Shown piece after piece: positions 9,594-18,504 of a stretch of 64,000 nucleotides of DNA. The DNA is from Dyella sp. SG609 (lineage in GTDB: Bacteria; Pseudomonadota; Gammaproteobacteria; Xanthomonadales; Rhodanobacteraceae). The stretch spans positions 434,001-498,000 of the forward strand of contig NZ_JAAZQJ010000001.1 in assembly GCF_012275375.1 (NCBI RefSeq), written 5' to 3'. A program made the translations under genes and the position numbers. The notes below the pieces were generated by a model. It searched no databases. It had not been told where the DNA came from and saw nothing but the letters and a program-made list of their open reading frames with translations. The number at the start of each line of letters is the position of its first letter. Positions within the stretch are counted from its first letter, which is position 1.

Positions 9594-10415
9594 ATGCGTA
9601 TCTCGATCAAGCACCTCGCCCTGGCCTCGTTTGCGCTGGCCCTGGCCGCCTGCGGCAATGTGAGCCACGACATCGCCAAGGACGGCGGCTCGGCCGGCCA
9701 GATGGTCTGGCCGGAGCCCGGCGACACCACGCCGATGCACAAGGGCGGCACCTTCCCGAACCTGGCCAACCTGCGGCAGATCAGGGCCGGCCTCAACAAG
9801 CCGCAGGTGTCCGACCTGATCGGCTATCCGCATTTCAGCGAAGGCGTGTGGGGCGTGCGCGAGTGGAACTACCTGTTCAACTTCCGCAAGCCCGGCAGCG
9901 ACGAGGTGACGGTGTGCCAGTACAAGGTGCTGTTCGACGAGAACAAGCTGGCGCGCAGCTTCTACTGGAAACCGGAGTCCTGCGCGGCCTTGCTGGATGA
10001 GCCGAAGCCGCCGGCGCCCGCACCCGTGGCGCCGGCAGCGAGCAAGCCGCGCGTGCTTTCCGCCGATGCGCTGTTCGCGTTCGACAAGTCCGAGCTGTCG
10101 CCGGCAGGACGCCGCACGGTGGGCGACCTCGCCGCGGAACTGAGCGGGCAGGGCGACAAACTGCGCTCGGTACGCATCGACGGCTACACCGACCGCCTGG
10201 GCAGCGATGCCTACAACCAGCAGCTATCGCAGCGCCGCGCCGAATCGGTAAAAGCCGAACTGGTACGCGCCGGCGTGCCGGCACAGCGGATCAGCGCCGA
10301 AGGACATGGCAAGGCCGATCAGGTGAAGGACTGCCCGGACGGCAAGCGCGCGGAACTGATCGCCTGCCTGGCACCGAACCGGCGAGTGGAAGTGAAGGTC
10401 GATAGCGCGGAGTAG
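9594..10415 (+). CDS. BamE-like/OmpA-like lipoprotein, adhesin partner
   Basis: The 273-residue protein starts at the ATG eight bases after AAGGAG (9580-9585), 41 bp beyond the adhesin stop. The signal peptide ends in a lipobox (LALAACG, Cys about 19). Residues about 45-130 resemble the SmpA/OmlA (BamE) fold: LRQIRAGLNKPQVSDLIGYPHFSEG, then a strand-rich segment. A proline/alanine linker (PKPPAPAPVAPAA) leads to an OmpA-type peptidoglycan-binding domain: LFAFDKSEL, IDGYTDRLGS, NQQLSQRRAESV, GHGKAD, NRRVEV. It is probably an outer-membrane lipoprotein tethered to peptidoglycan. Its position directly behind the adhesin suggests a role in adhesin biogenesis or anchoring, comparable to lipoproteins paired with other trimeric autotransporters; this role is inferred. 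Confidence 0.88.
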   Translation: MRISIKHLALASFALALAACGNVSHDIAKDGGSAGQMVWPEPGDTTPMHKGGTFPNLANLRQIRAGLNKPQVSDLIGYPHFSEGVWGVREWNYLFNFRKPGSDEVTVCQYKVLFDENKLARSFYWKPESCAALLDEPKPPAPAPVAPAASKPRVLSADALFAFDKSELSPAGRRTVGDLAAELSGQGDKLRSVRIDGYTDRLGSDAYNQQLSQRRAESVKAELVRAGVPAQRISAEGHGKADQVKDCPDGKRAELIACLAPNRRVEVKVDSAE

Positions 10416-10428
10416 TGCGCTGCATAGG

Positions 10429-10467
10429 GCGTCTCTTCTCTTCGCGGTGAGCGAAGGGAAGAGACGC
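10429..10467 (+). terminator. Hairpin downstream of the adhesin-lipoprotein operon
   Basis: GCGTCTCTTC (10429-10438) pairs with GAAGAGACGC (10458-10467), with an inner CTTCGC/GCGAAG stem. There is no long T-tract, so termination may be weak or the hairpin may protect the 3' end. Confidence 0.5.
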
Positions 10468-10500
10468 ATTGCATCGGGATTCATCGCCCCGCTCCGCCCG

Positions 10501-10887
10501 GCCCCTCACCCCGACCCTCTCCCCGGAGGGGAGAGGGAGAAGTGTGGTGGCGTCGCATACAGGAGCGAAAAGCAGAAGCCGCCTCAGTCGCTGAACTTCC
10601 TCTTCGCCACGGCACGTTGAAGCACCCGCTACGTAAACGCACTGATGTTTCGTGTAGACCCAGGTTAATCAGGCTACCGCAGCCGCCCACCGCTCCTTCT
10701 AGTCGCGTCGCGAGCCGTTGCTCTTAGGCCATTCTCTCTTTGGTTACTTTCTCTTTGGGCCAGCAAAGAGAAAGTGACTCGGGCGCCGGCAGGCGTCCGA
10801 AATGCCCGCTGCATAAGCGGCCAAATCGCGTCAGCGCAAAAACCAGGCGATACCGCAAAAGGATCCCGGCCTACGCAGGGATGACGA
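10501..10887 (+). repeat. Hairpin-rich intergenic element, subfamily A, copy 1
   Basis: The element lies between two convergent genes. It begins with GCCCCTCACCCCGACCCTCT and the hairpin CTCTCCCCGGAGGGGAGAG. A 220-bp core (10611-10830) matches 47582-47801 without gaps and with about eight mismatches by eye. The core contains a 15-bp stem, 10743-10757 with 10764-10778 (GTTACTTTCTCTTTG / CAAAGAGAAAGTGAC). The element ends with GGATCCCGGCCTACG and GATGACGA, also found in copy 2. Short open frames inside it (GGCGSLINLGLHET type) recur in copy 2 and are probably repeat artefacts, not genes. The 10416-10920 gap holds only this element and the hairpin before it. Confidence 0.8.
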
Positions 10888-10920
10888 AGATGGGGCGGCG
10901 AGGAAAGCCCGTGGATGGAC

Positions 10921-12468
10921 TCAATGCAGAATCCACTGCTGCGGCGCCAAGCCGTTATCAGTCCACAACTGCAACTGCGTACCATGCGTAGTGGAACCGG
11001 CCGGATCATCCAGAATCAGCGCCCCCGACGCCTGATTCATCAGCTTATAGCTGCCATTGCCCAGATCCAGAAACTGCCAATTCTGATTGGCATTATTGGC
11101 GCAGCCCCACAACGTGACCAGATTGCCCGGCGAGGTACTCCCACCAGTGTTGTCCACGCACAAGCCAGTCGCCTGATTCTGGATGCTGAACCAGCCGCCA
11201 CCCTTGGCATGCACAGTCCAGTTCTGCACCGAGAGATTGTTGCAATCCCACAGCTCCGCGCTGGTGTTGTTGGCGGTCGACCAGCCCGTGTTGTCCAGGC
11301 ACAGCGCCGGAGCCTGCACACTCTGGAAGCTATGCACCGAACCGTCGGCGGGCAGCCGGTTCCACGGCTCGCTGGCGAAGTACACGATGCAGCCGCCATT
11401 GAGATAGTCCGAAGCCAGTTCCAGGATGCTGGAACCATCCGCCGCCGGCAGCAGGGCGGAGGAGTAGTTCGGGCAGTAGTTGTCGTACGCGGTGGGCACC
11501 TGCACCGGCGCGGCGATGGTGTACCAGTTGCCGCTGCCGTCGGTGTTGGTATTGGCGAACAGCACCTTGCCGTTGGACGGCGAGACGCTGCCGTTGGATT
11601 CGTACATCACCTGGCCCACCAGCAGGATGGCGCCGTTGGCTGACAGCACCGACGGGCTCCAGCGATTGAGCGGCGCGTGCTCCAGGTATTGGCCCGCCGC
11701 AGTCTGCACACGCGTGCCCATGTTGGTGGGATCGCCGTAGTTCCAGCCGTCGGTCGAGGTGCGCGAGAACACCGTGCAGGCCGCCGGTCCGCACAGCTCG
11801 TTGCTCATGAAGTAATGCCCGTTCGGCAGCTTGCTCACCGTGATCATGCCGGGGCGGTCGCCCTGGATGGTGCTGCGGATGGTGTCGGTGCGGTCCTGCC
11901 AGGAGCTGCCGTTGTAGGTGCGGATCTGCGCGAGCTTCTGGCTGCAGCAGGGGTCGGTTTCGTCGGACCAGAACATCACCAGCGCGCCGTCGCTGGCCAC
12001 GCTGAACTCCGGCTCCCACAGGCCGCCGTGGTTGTTGTCGGCGGCCAGCGCGGGTGTGCTGTGGTAGGTCCACGACACGCCCTGGTTGGTGCTGACATAG
12101 ACCTCGATCGCCGGATTGCCGCCCGAGAAGTACGAGCCGGCGGAGATCAGCGTGCCGGCCGCCAGCGAACCCACCTGCTGCGGCAGTTCGTACAGCGTGG
12201 TGCAGCAGCGCTCGCTGCTGCCCGGCACGGTCGGTACGGTGCCGAGCTGGCTCCAGCTGGCGCCGTTGTCGTTGCTCTGGAAGATGATGCCGTTGGTGCT
12301 GGCGACGAGGCGCCCGTAGGTGTTGGCGGGGCCGTGTTCGAGCCGGACCACGCGAGGGTAGAGCGTGCTGCCTTGCAGGACGGTGCCGGTTGCGGCGTGG
12401 GCCGTACCGATGACGGCGAGCAGGCAGGCGCAAAGCACGGTGAACCACCAGGAACGGATGCGATGCAT
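10921..12468 (-). CDS. Secreted GH93/sialidase-fold hydrolase with ricin-type lectin domain
   Basis: The 515-residue protein has a signal peptide (about 25 residues, ending GTAHA). Residues about 30-370 form a BNR-type beta-propeller: SNDNGASW, STNQGVSW, GLWEPEFSVASDGALVMFW, and RPGMITVSKLPNGHYFM. This pattern matches exo-alpha-1,5-L-arabinanases of GH93 better than true sialidases. Residues about 380-515 are a ricin-B/CBM13 trefoil with repeated LCLDNTG, LCVDNTG, LILDD and QNW/QQW motifs. It probably removes terminal arabinose-type residues from plant polysaccharide outside the cell. RBS GGAGAG precedes the start. It is the last gene of the minus-strand arm of the galactose locus. The exact substrate is uncertain. 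Confidence 0.75.
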   Translation of the reverse strand: MHRIRSWWFTVLCACLLAVIGTAHAATGTVLQGSTLYPRVVRLEHGPANTYGRLVASTNGIIFQSNDNGASWSQLGTVPTVPGSSERCCTTLYELPQQVGSLAAGTLISAGSYFSGGNPAIEVYVSTNQGVSWTYHSTPALAADNNHGGLWEPEFSVASDGALVMFWSDETDPCCSQKLAQIRTYNGSSWQDRTDTIRSTIQGDRPGMITVSKLPNGHYFMSNELCGPAACTVFSRTSTDGWNYGDPTNMGTRVQTAAGQYLEHAPLNRWSPSVLSANGAILLVGQVMYESNGSVSPSNGKVLFANTNTDGSGNWYTIAAPVQVPTAYDNYCPNYSSALLPAADGSSILELASDYLNGGCIVYFASEPWNRLPADGSVHSFQSVQAPALCLDNTGWSTANNTSAELWDCNNLSVQNWTVHAKGGGWFSIQNQATGLCVDNTGGSTSPGNLVTLWGCANNANQNWQFLDLGNGSYKLMNQASGALILDDPAGSTTHGTQLQLWTDNGLAPQQWILH

Positions 12469-12563
12469 GACGTTCTCTCCGGATGAGTTGGTGGCGTGTG
12501 TGAAGTCGTGGAGCGCGCGGGCCGGTAGGTCCGGCCTCGCTTTCTGTGCTCATTCCTTCGGCG

Positions 12564-12639
12564 CAGGTTGGGGTGAGCCGCAGGCGAACCCCAAGCTTGC
12601 CGCGAGGTTGGGGTTCGCCTGCGGCTCCCCCCAACCTAC
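12564..12639. repeat. REP-like inverted-repeat pair, copy 1
   Basis: Left arm CAGGTTGGGGTGAGCCGCAG onward (12564-12594) pairs with a right arm ending CCCCCCAACCTAC (12608-12639) around a 13-nt loop. The same arms recur at 27615-27706. It sits five bases beyond the permease stop codon, so the transcript could fold into a long 3' hairpin. Confidence 0.85.
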
Positions 12640-12644
12640 GATGG

Positions 12645-14036
12645 CTAGCGGCCGATATCGCGCAGCTTTTTTCCGGCCAGCAGATTCCGCTCGATCTGCT
12701 CCAGCGTCACGCCCTTCGTCTCCGGCACCAGCCAGAACGTCAGTACGATAAACACCGCGTTGAGCGCCGCATACAGCCAGAACGTCGAGGCATTGCCGAT
12801 GCTGTTGAGCAGGCTGAGGAAGGTGAAGCCGACCACCATGTTGGTGATCCAGTTGGTGAAGGTGGACACGCCGATGCCGAAGTCGCGGCCCTTCAGCGGC
12901 TGGATCTCCGAGCACAGCGTCCACACCAGCGGACCGGCCGACATGGCGAAGCCGACGATGAAGATCAGCAGCATGGCCACGCAGGTGTACTGCTCGGTCT
13001 GGCCGGTGATGCCGCCGTTCATCAGTATGCCCACCACGCCCAGGCCGATGGCCATCACGGTGAAGCCGGTATAGAGGATGGGCTTGCGGCCCCAGCGGTC
13101 GATCAGGGCGATGGCGATGAAGGTGGCCAGCACGTTGGTCAGGCCGACCAGGGCGGTGAACCACATCTGCGCGGACGTGTCGTAGCCCATTTCCTGGAAG
13201 ATGCGCGGCGCGTAATACATCACCACGTTCATGCCGGTGAACTGCTGCATCAGCTGCAGCAGGGCGCCCAGATACACCGAGCGGCGGAAGTTGCGGTTCT
13301 CCTGGAACAGGTGCCAGCCGCGCTGCGGGGTCTTCAGCTGCTCCTCGATGTCCGCCGCTTCGCGCGCCACCGCGGCCTCGTCGCCGCGCAGGCGGCGCAG
13401 CACCTCGATGGCCTCGTCGCGGCGGCCGCGCATCATCAGCCAGCGCGGGCTGTCGGGCAGGCCGAGCACGCCGAGCAGGAACAGCGCGCCGGGAATGGCG
13501 ATCACGCCGAGCATCCAGCGCCACGCACCGTGGTAGCTGAGCGCGGTGTCGGAAAGAAAGGCCACCAGGATGCCGATGGTGATCATCAGCTGGTAGGTGG
13601 AGATCATCGCGCCGCGGATGTGCTCCGGCGCCACCTCGGCCAGGTACAGCGGCGCGGTGAAGGTGGCGATGCCGATGGCCAGGCCCAGGATCACGCGCGC
13701 GGCAATCAGGGTTTCCGGCGACCAGGCCAGTCCGCACAGCAGCGAGCCGATCACGAACAGGATCGCGCCCAGGATCAGCGAACGCTTGCGGCCCAGCTGC
13801 GAAGACAGCCAGCCGGCGCCCAGCGCGCCGACCGCCGCGCCGAACATCATGGAGCTGACGATCCACTCGATGGTGTGGTCGCTGATGGCGAACTCGGCCT
13901 TGATGAACTGCGAAGCGCCGGAAATCACGCCGATATCCAGCCCGAACATCAGGCCGGCGAGCGCGGCGAGCACGCAGGTGTAGATCACGGTGCCCTTGGC
14001 GTGGGCGGTGGGTGAGGCGATGGCTTGGGAGTTCAT
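12645..14036 (-). CDS. Sugar:H+ symporter, MFS sugar-porter family (GalP/XylE-like)
   Basis: The 463-residue, 12-helix permease is the same length as E. coli GalP. Sugar-porter signatures are visible: GLDIGVISGA in helix 1, GRKRSLILG after helix 2, PLYLAEVAPEHIRGAM (PESPR-type region LPDSPRWL near residue 200), QQFTGMNVVMYYAPRIF in helix 7, DRWGRKPIL, and the C-terminal VPETKG. The likely cargo is D-galactose or a related pentose such as L-arabinose, inferred from the galactonate operon just upstream on the same strand. Start at ATG 14036; much of the longer upstream open frame overlaps the lactonase gene and is discounted. Confidence 0.88.
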   Translation of the reverse strand: MNSQAIASPTAHAKGTVIYTCVLAALAGLMFGLDIGVISGASQFIKAEFAISDHTIEWIVSSMMFGAAVGALGAGWLSSQLGRKRSLILGAILFVIGSLLCGLAWSPETLIAARVILGLAIGIATFTAPLYLAEVAPEHIRGAMISTYQLMITIGILVAFLSDTALSYHGAWRWMLGVIAIPGALFLLGVLGLPDSPRWLMMRGRRDEAIEVLRRLRGDEAAVAREAADIEEQLKTPQRGWHLFQENRNFRRSVYLGALLQLMQQFTGMNVVMYYAPRIFQEMGYDTSAQMWFTALVGLTNVLATFIAIALIDRWGRKPILYTGFTVMAIGLGVVGILMNGGITGQTEQYTCVAMLLIFIVGFAMSAGPLVWTLCSEIQPLKGRDFGIGVSTFTNWITNMVVGFTFLSLLNSIGNASTFWLYAALNAVFIVLTFWLVPETKGVTLEQIERNLLAGKKLRDIGR

Positions 14037-14113
14037 GGAACCGAGGACCTCGCTGGCGTGAAGGCAGGCGTGAACAAGGATGGACCGCCGATGGATAAGG
14101 AACGAACGATGGA

Positions 14114-15016
14114 TCAGGAAGGCCGGCCGAAACCGGGCGGCGCTCCGCGGAAACGGGGTTCCGGCAGGCCGGTGGTGCCGGCATCGGCCGCGAACAGCGC
14201 ACCGGCCTGCGGCTGGGTTGCCAGCGCGTCGGCGGACAGGCCGTCGCGCGCGCTGGTGATGTAGAGCGTGGCCAGCTCCGGGCCGCCGAAAGCCGGACGG
14301 GTGGGTTGCGTGGCCGGCACCTCGATCGCGCGGTCGACGCGGCCATCCGGCGCGTAGCGCACCACGCGGCCCAGGCCCCATTGCGCATTCCACAGAAAAC
14401 CTTCGGCATCCACGGCGGAGCCATCCGGCTCGCCACGCGCATCGTCCACGCGCGCGAACGCACGCGGCTCGCCGCAGCGTTCGGCGTAGTCGCAGCTCTG
14501 GATCAAACGCGAAGGCGAATCGCAGAAATACATGGTGCGGCCATCGGGGCTGAAGGCGACGCTGTTGCTGATGCCAACCCCGGGAAGATTAAGCCGCTCC
14601 AGCGTGAGGTCCGCGTTGAGGCGGTAGAACGCGCCGATCGGCTGGCGCGCTTCGCCGGCCGCGGGCTCGTGCAGGGTGCCGAACACGAAGCGCCCCTGAC
14701 GGTCGCAACCGCCGTCATTGAGGCGGGTGGGCAGGTCCGGTTCCACCTCGACGATCGGCAACAGCGTTTCGTCCTGCGGGCGGAAAAAAGCCAGGCGCGA
14801 GGCCAGCCCGAGCAGCAGCCAGCCATCGGCTTCGCACAGGGCGAGGCAGCCGAGGCGTTCGGGCATGTCCCAGCGGCGTGTTTCGCCGTCCGCCGGGCGG
14901 TGCCGCCACAGCGCGGCGGCCTGGATATCGGTCCAGTACAGCGCCTGCTCGCGTTCGCACCACAGGATGCCTTCGCCCAGCGTATTGGCCGGATGGTGGA
15001 CGACGCGCGCGTTCAT
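14114..15016 (-). CDS. SMP-30/gluconolactonase family sugar lactonase
   Basis: The 300-residue protein has the six-bladed SMP-30 fold. It shows the N-terminal LGEGILWCEREQALYWTDI with its metal-binding Glu, RLNDGGCDRQGRFVFGT in the centre, ISNSVAFSPDGRTMYFCDS, and GEPDGSAVDAEGFLWNAQW with a catalytic-site Asp. The family hydrolyses aldono-lactones; here the expected substrate is D-galactono-1,4-lactone made by the preceding dehydrogenase, or L-arabinono-lactone. Its ATG overlaps the dehydrogenase stop (ATGA), showing translational coupling. It completes the oxidative galactose route between dehydrogenase and dehydratase. Confidence 0.87.
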   Translation of the reverse strand: MNARVVHHPANTLGEGILWCEREQALYWTDIQAAALWRHRPADGETRRWDMPERLGCLALCEADGWLLLGLASRLAFFRPQDETLLPIVEVEPDLPTRLNDGGCDRQGRFVFGTLHEPAAGEARQPIGAFYRLNADLTLERLNLPGVGISNSVAFSPDGRTMYFCDSPSRLIQSCDYAERCGEPRAFARVDDARGEPDGSAVDAEGFLWNAQWGLGRVVRYAPDGRVDRAIEVPATQPTRPAFGGPELATLYITSARDGLSADALATQPQAGALFAADAGTTGLPEPRFRGAPPGFGRPS

Positions 15017-15777
15017 ACCCAGCCGCCGTCGACCACGAAGGACTGGCCGGTGCACATGCGGCTGTCGTCGGCGCCGAGAAACAGCGCGGCGCGGGCGAGG
15101 TCTTCGGCCATCAGGTAGCCGGGCAGGCACTGCGTGCGGCGGATCTCTTCCTCGCCGGCCGCATCCAGCCACAGGCGGCGCTGCTTCTCGGTGATCACCC
15201 AGCCGGGCACCAGCGCATTGATGCGGATGCGGTCGTGGCCCAGCTCGCGCGCCAGGCCGTTGACCAGGCCGTGCACGGCGGACTTGGCCATGGCGTAGAT
15301 CGGATAGCCGGCGTTCTTCTTCATCCAGCCGGTGGAGCCCAGGCAGATCACCGAGCCGCCGCCGAGCGCGCGCATGTCCTCGCGCACGGCCTGGGTGGCG
15401 AAGTACTGGTGGCGCAGGTTGATGGCGATGCTGCGGTCGAACTGCTCGCCGGTGGTGTCGCCGAAGCTGTGGCGCACGTCGTTGGCGGCGTTGTTCACCA
15501 GCACCGCCACCGGGCCGTGCGCTTCGCGCGCGCCGGCGATCGCCGCGTACAGCGCGTCGAGGTCGGTGATGTCGCAAGGCAGGAAGCGCGGCGCGTGGCG
15601 TTCGCCGGCCAGGCTTTGCGCCAGCGCTGCGCCATGTTCGCGGTCGATGTCGACGAAGGCGACGCGGCTGCCCTGGCGTACGAAGTGCTCGACGAAGGCG
15701 GCGCCGATGCCGGTGGCGCCGCCGCTGACGAAGACGTGGCGATCGAGCAGGCTGGGGTAGGTGGCGAACTGCTCCAT
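15013..15777 (-). CDS. SDR oxidoreductase, probable galactose 1-dehydrogenase
   Basis: This is a classical short-chain dehydrogenase of 254 residues. The cofactor motif is GGATGIG (about 19-25), with an aspartate at the end of strand 2 (VAFVDID) suggesting NAD preference. NNAAN, the catalytic Ser in LGSTGW, YPIYAMAK (Tyr-x3-Lys) and a C-terminal VVDGGWV are present. It lies between the galactonate dehydratase and the lactonase, so oxidation of D-galactose (or L-arabinose) to the lactone is the best role. Its start is two bases past the dehydratase stop. Substrate is inferred from position only; related SDRs act on several aldoses. Confidence 0.8.
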   Translation of the reverse strand: MEQFATYPSLLDRHVFVSGGATGIGAAFVEHFVRQGSRVAFVDIDREHGAALAQSLAGERHAPRFLPCDITDLDALYAAIAGAREAHGPVAVLVNNAANDVRHSFGDTTGEQFDRSIAINLRHQYFATQAVREDMRALGGGSVICLGSTGWMKKNAGYPIYAMAKSAVHGLVNGLARELGHDRIRINALVPGWVITEKQRRLWLDAAGEEEIRRTQCLPGYLMAEDLARAALFLGADDSRMCTGQSFVVDGGWV

Positions 15778-15779
15778 GC

Positions 15780-16928
15780 TCACCACTCCGCCACGCTGCC
15801 GTCGGCATGGCGCCACAGCGGATTGCGCCAGCGATGGCCTTCGGCGGCACGCTCGGCCACGTATTCCTCGTTCACCGTGATGCCCAGGCCCGGGCCGGTG
15901 GGCATGCTGACGTAGCCGTCCTGGTAGGCGAACACGCTGCGGTCGGTGACGTAGTCGAGCAGGTCGTTGGAGGCGTTGTAGTGGATGCCCAGGCTCTGTT
16001 CCTGGATGAAGGCGTTGTGGCTGACCGCGTCGATCTGCAGGTTGGCCGCCAGCGCGATGGGACCCAGCGGGCAGTGCAGGGCGATGGCCACGTCGTAGGC
16101 TTCGGCCATCGCGGCGATCTTGCGCGTCTCGGTGATGCCGCCGGCGTGCGAGGGATCGGGCTGCAGAATGTCCACGCCGCCGGTTTCCAGCACGCGCTTG
16201 AAGTCGTAGCGCGAGTACAGGCGCTCGCCCAGCGCGATCGGCGCGGGCGAAATGGCGGCCAGTTCGGGAATGCACTCGAGGTATTCGGACAGCACCGGCT
16301 CCTCGATGAACATCAGCTTGTACGGCGCCAGCTCGCGCATCAGCACCTTGGCCATCGGCTTGTGCACGCGGCCGTGGAAGTCCAGGCCCAGGCCGACGTG
16401 CGGGCCGACCGCGTCGCGCACCGCCTGCACGTTGGCGAGCACGCGGTCGACCTTGTCGTAGCTGTCCACATATTGCATTTCTTCGGTGGCATTCATCTTC
16501 ACCGCGGTGAAGCCGCGCGCCACCGCTTCCATCGCGGCGCGCGCGGTGTCGGCCGGGCGGTCGCCGCCGATCCACGAGTACACGCGGATGCGTTCGCGCA
16601 CCGGGCCGCCGAGCAGGTCGTAGACGGGGCGGCCGAGGTCCTTGCCCTTGATGTCCCACAGCGCCTGGTCGATGCCGGCGATGGCGCTCATCAGGATCGG
16701 GCCGCCGCGGTAGAAGCCGGCGCGGTACATCACGCTCCACAGGTCTTCGATATGGTGCGGGTCCTTGCCGATGAGGTAGTCGGAGAGTTCCTCGACTGCC
16801 GCCGCCACGGTATGCGCGCGGCCCTCGACGACCGGCTCGCCCCAGCCGCTGATGCCGGCATCGGTGTCGATGCGCAGGAAGCACCAGCGCGGCGGAACGA
16901 GGAAGGTGGTGAGGCGGGTGATCTTCAT
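15780..16928 (-). CDS. dgoD: D-galactonate dehydratase
   Basis: This is an enolase-superfamily enzyme of 382 residues, the same length as E. coli DgoD. It dehydrates D-galactonate to 2-dehydro-3-deoxy-D-galactonate. Visible features are [20 protein letters not shown] at the N-terminus, metal-ligand strands [15 protein letters not shown] and ALGERLYSR, the acid/base histidine region [11 protein letters not shown], and [13 protein letters not shown]. The start overlaps the aldolase stop by four bases. Assignment is strong because the kinase, aldolase and DgoR-type regulator are adjacent. Confidence 0.94.
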   Translation of the reverse strand: MKITRLTTFLVPPRWCFLRIDTDAGISGWGEPVVEGRAHTVAAAVEELSDYLIGKDPHHIEDLWSVMYRAGFYRGGPILMSAIAGIDQALWDIKGKDLGRPVYDLLGGPVRERIRVYSWIGGDRPADTARAAMEAVARGFTAVKMNATEEMQYVDSYDKVDRVLANVQAVRDAVGPHVGLGLDFHGRVHKPMAKVLMRELAPYKLMFIEEPVLSEYLECIPELAAISPAPIALGERLYSRYDFKRVLETGGVDILQPDPSHAGGITETRKIAAMAEAYDVAIALHCPLGPIALAANLQIDAVSHNAFIQEQSLGIHYNASNDLLDYVTDRSVFAYQDGYVSMPTGPGLGITVNEEYVAERAAEGHRWRNPLWRHADGSVAEW

Positions 16929-17584
16929 GCGCGGTTTCCTTGCGAAACGGGGTGTAGATGCCGCCAGGCGTCGGCGAAGTCGCGCGCACGGGCGGCGACG
17001 TCGACGGCCGCGCGGCCGGGGGCGTAGAGCGACGAACCGATGCCGAAGCCGGCCGCGCCGGCAGCGACCCATGGCGCCATGTTGTCGGGAGCGATGCCGC
17101 CGACCGGCAGCACGGCCAGGTCTTTCGGCAGCACCGCGCGCCAGGCCTTGAGCACGGCGGGCGAGGATTGCTCGGCGGGAAAGAGCTTCAAGGCATCGGC
17201 GCCGGCCGCGAGCGCGGCGAAGGCCTCGGTGGGCGTGGCCACGCCGGGCACGCAATAGAGACCAGCCTGCTTGGCGGCGCGGATCACCGCGACGTCGGCG
17301 TGCGGCATCACGATCAGGCGGCCGCCGGCGTCGGCGATGTCTTTCACCCGCGCCGGATCGAGCACGGTGCCGGCGCCGACCAGATAGCCGTCGCCCAGCG
17401 CGTCGGCCAGGCGGCGGATGCTGGCGCAGGGCTCGGGCGAATTGAGCGGCACTTCGAGCACGCGGAAGCCGGCGCCGGCGAGCGCGTGGCCGATGTCCAC
17501 CGCTTCGTCGGGATGCAGGCCGCGCAGGATCGCGACCAGCGGCAAGTCTTGTAGCCAGGTATGCATGGGAGGGAGCGTGTTCAT
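16925..17584 (-). CDS. dgoA: 2-dehydro-3-deoxy-6-phosphogalactonate aldolase
   Basis: The 219-residue class I aldolase of the KDPG/KDPGal family cleaves 2-dehydro-3-deoxy-6-phosphogalactonate to pyruvate and glyceraldehyde 3-phosphate. Signatures are [12 protein letters not shown] (catalytic Glu region replaced as in DgoA types), VGAGTVLDP, and the Schiff-base lysine in ALKLFPAE. It ends with GGIAPDNM and a phosphate-binding GIGSSLY. The start chosen (17584) overlaps the kinase stop as ATGA. A second ATG 18 nt inside is possible but lacks a purine-rich leader. Confidence 0.93.
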   Translation of the reverse strand: MNTLPPMHTWLQDLPLVAILRGLHPDEAVDIGHALAGAGFRVLEVPLNSPEPCASIRRLADALGDGYLVGAGTVLDPARVKDIADAGGRLIVMPHADVAVIRAAKQAGLYCVPGVATPTEAFAALAAGADALKLFPAEQSSPAVLKAWRAVLPKDLAVLPVGGIAPDNMAPWVAAGAAGFGIGSSLYAPGRAAVDVAARARDFADAWRHLHPVSQGNRA

Positions 17585-18504
17585 GAGGTGTGGGCGGTTG
17601 CGGGTGCCGCGGCGAGCGCCGCCGCGGTGGCGATCTGCCACAGGCCGTCGGCAGTGGTGCCGTCCGGCGCGCGCGAAAGCTGCAGGCCGTAGAGATCCGC
17701 GGCGCGGCGGTAGCGGTCGCACAGCGGGCCTTCGCCGACCATCGGGATGCTGCCGTTCGCGTCGGCCCAGCCGGCGGCCAGGGCCATGCGCATTTCCTCG
17801 CCGATCAACAGGCCGGAGAGATAGTCGGGCACGGCGGCCGGATCGAGCGCGCCGTCGAGCATCAGCGCGCGTGCCGAGAACAGCCGCGACAGCGCGCCGG
17901 CAGGACCGCTGTCGCGCGCGGCGGCGACGCCGCGGCGGAAGGCCTCTTCGTCATCGCGCGCTTCGGGCAGCGCGGCGCCGAGGATCGAATGCTGGCGCAG
18001 CAGGCCATACAGCTCGCCGGTCATCACCGTGGCGAAATCGGTGACCACGCCATCGCGCAGGCGTACCCATTTGCTGTGCGTGCCCGGGAGCAGCAGGCGC
18101 GTGGTGGCCGGTTCGGTGGCCAGTACGCCGACGATCTGCGTCTCCTCGCCGCGCATCACGTCGGGACGGTGCGGGTCGTGCAGGCCGGGCACCAGATAGA
18201 GCCGGTGGCCACCGGGCGTGGCGAGCGGGGTCAGGTGTTGCGCCAGCCGTTCGACGCCGGTGGGCGTATCGAGGTAAGGCACTTCCTGCCAGCCGTTGCG
18301 GCTGCCGACCATGCCGCAGGCCAGTACCGGCAGCGCCGGCCATTCGCGTACGGCCAGGGCGAACGCTTCCGGAAATCCGCCGGCCGGCAGTTGGCGGATG
18401 CCATGGGCCAGCGCGCGCGTCTCCAGCACCATGCCGTCCGCGCCGAACAGATAAGCGCGCAGGTGGGTGCTGCCCCAGTCCAGTCCGATCAGGCTGGCGC
18501 TCAC
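17581..18504 (-). CDS. dgoK: 2-dehydro-3-deoxygalactonokinase
   Basis: This 307-residue sugar kinase of the DgoK family phosphorylates C6 of 2-dehydro-3-deoxygalactonate. The ATP-binding fold is seen at [15 protein letters not shown] (residues about 6-20). Further family motifs are [33 protein letters not shown] and [11 protein letters not shown]. It starts with GTG, whose bases overlap the regulator stop (GTGA). Because phosphorylation requires a C6 hydroxyl, this gene argues that a hexose (galactose), not only a pentose, is the operon's substrate. Confidence 0.93.
   Translation of the reverse strand: MSASLIGLDWGSTHLRAYLFGADGMVLETRALAHGIRQLPAGGFPEAFALAVREWPALPVLACGMVGSRNGWQEVPYLDTPTGVERLAQHLTPLATPGGHRLYLVPGLHDPHRPDVMRGEETQIVGVLATEPATTRLLLPGTHSKWVRLRDGVVTDFATVMTGELYGLLRQHSILGAALPEARDDEEAFRRGVAAARDSGPAGALSRLFSARALMLDGALDPAAVPDYLSGLLIGEEMRMALAAGWADANGSIPMVGEGPLCDRYRRAADLYGLQLSRAPDGTTADGLWQIATAAALAAAPATAHTS

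Noticed and set aside
10513-10537. CTCTCCCCGGAGGGGAGAG palindrome as a simple terminator
   Set aside because: No T-tract, and it recurs in all four repeat elements at both convergent and divergent junctions, so it is treated as part of the element.
10481-10690. Short minus frame recurring at 47353-47661 (GGCGSLINLGLHET-like)
   Set aside because: It lies inside the subfamily A repeat and changes with it; likely an artefact of the repeat, not a conserved protein.
10921-12468. True sialidase activity for the BNR-propeller proteins
   Set aside because: The arginine triad and Asp-box context of sialidases are not convincing; the WEPE and RPGM motifs and the GH43 neighbour favour GH93-like function.
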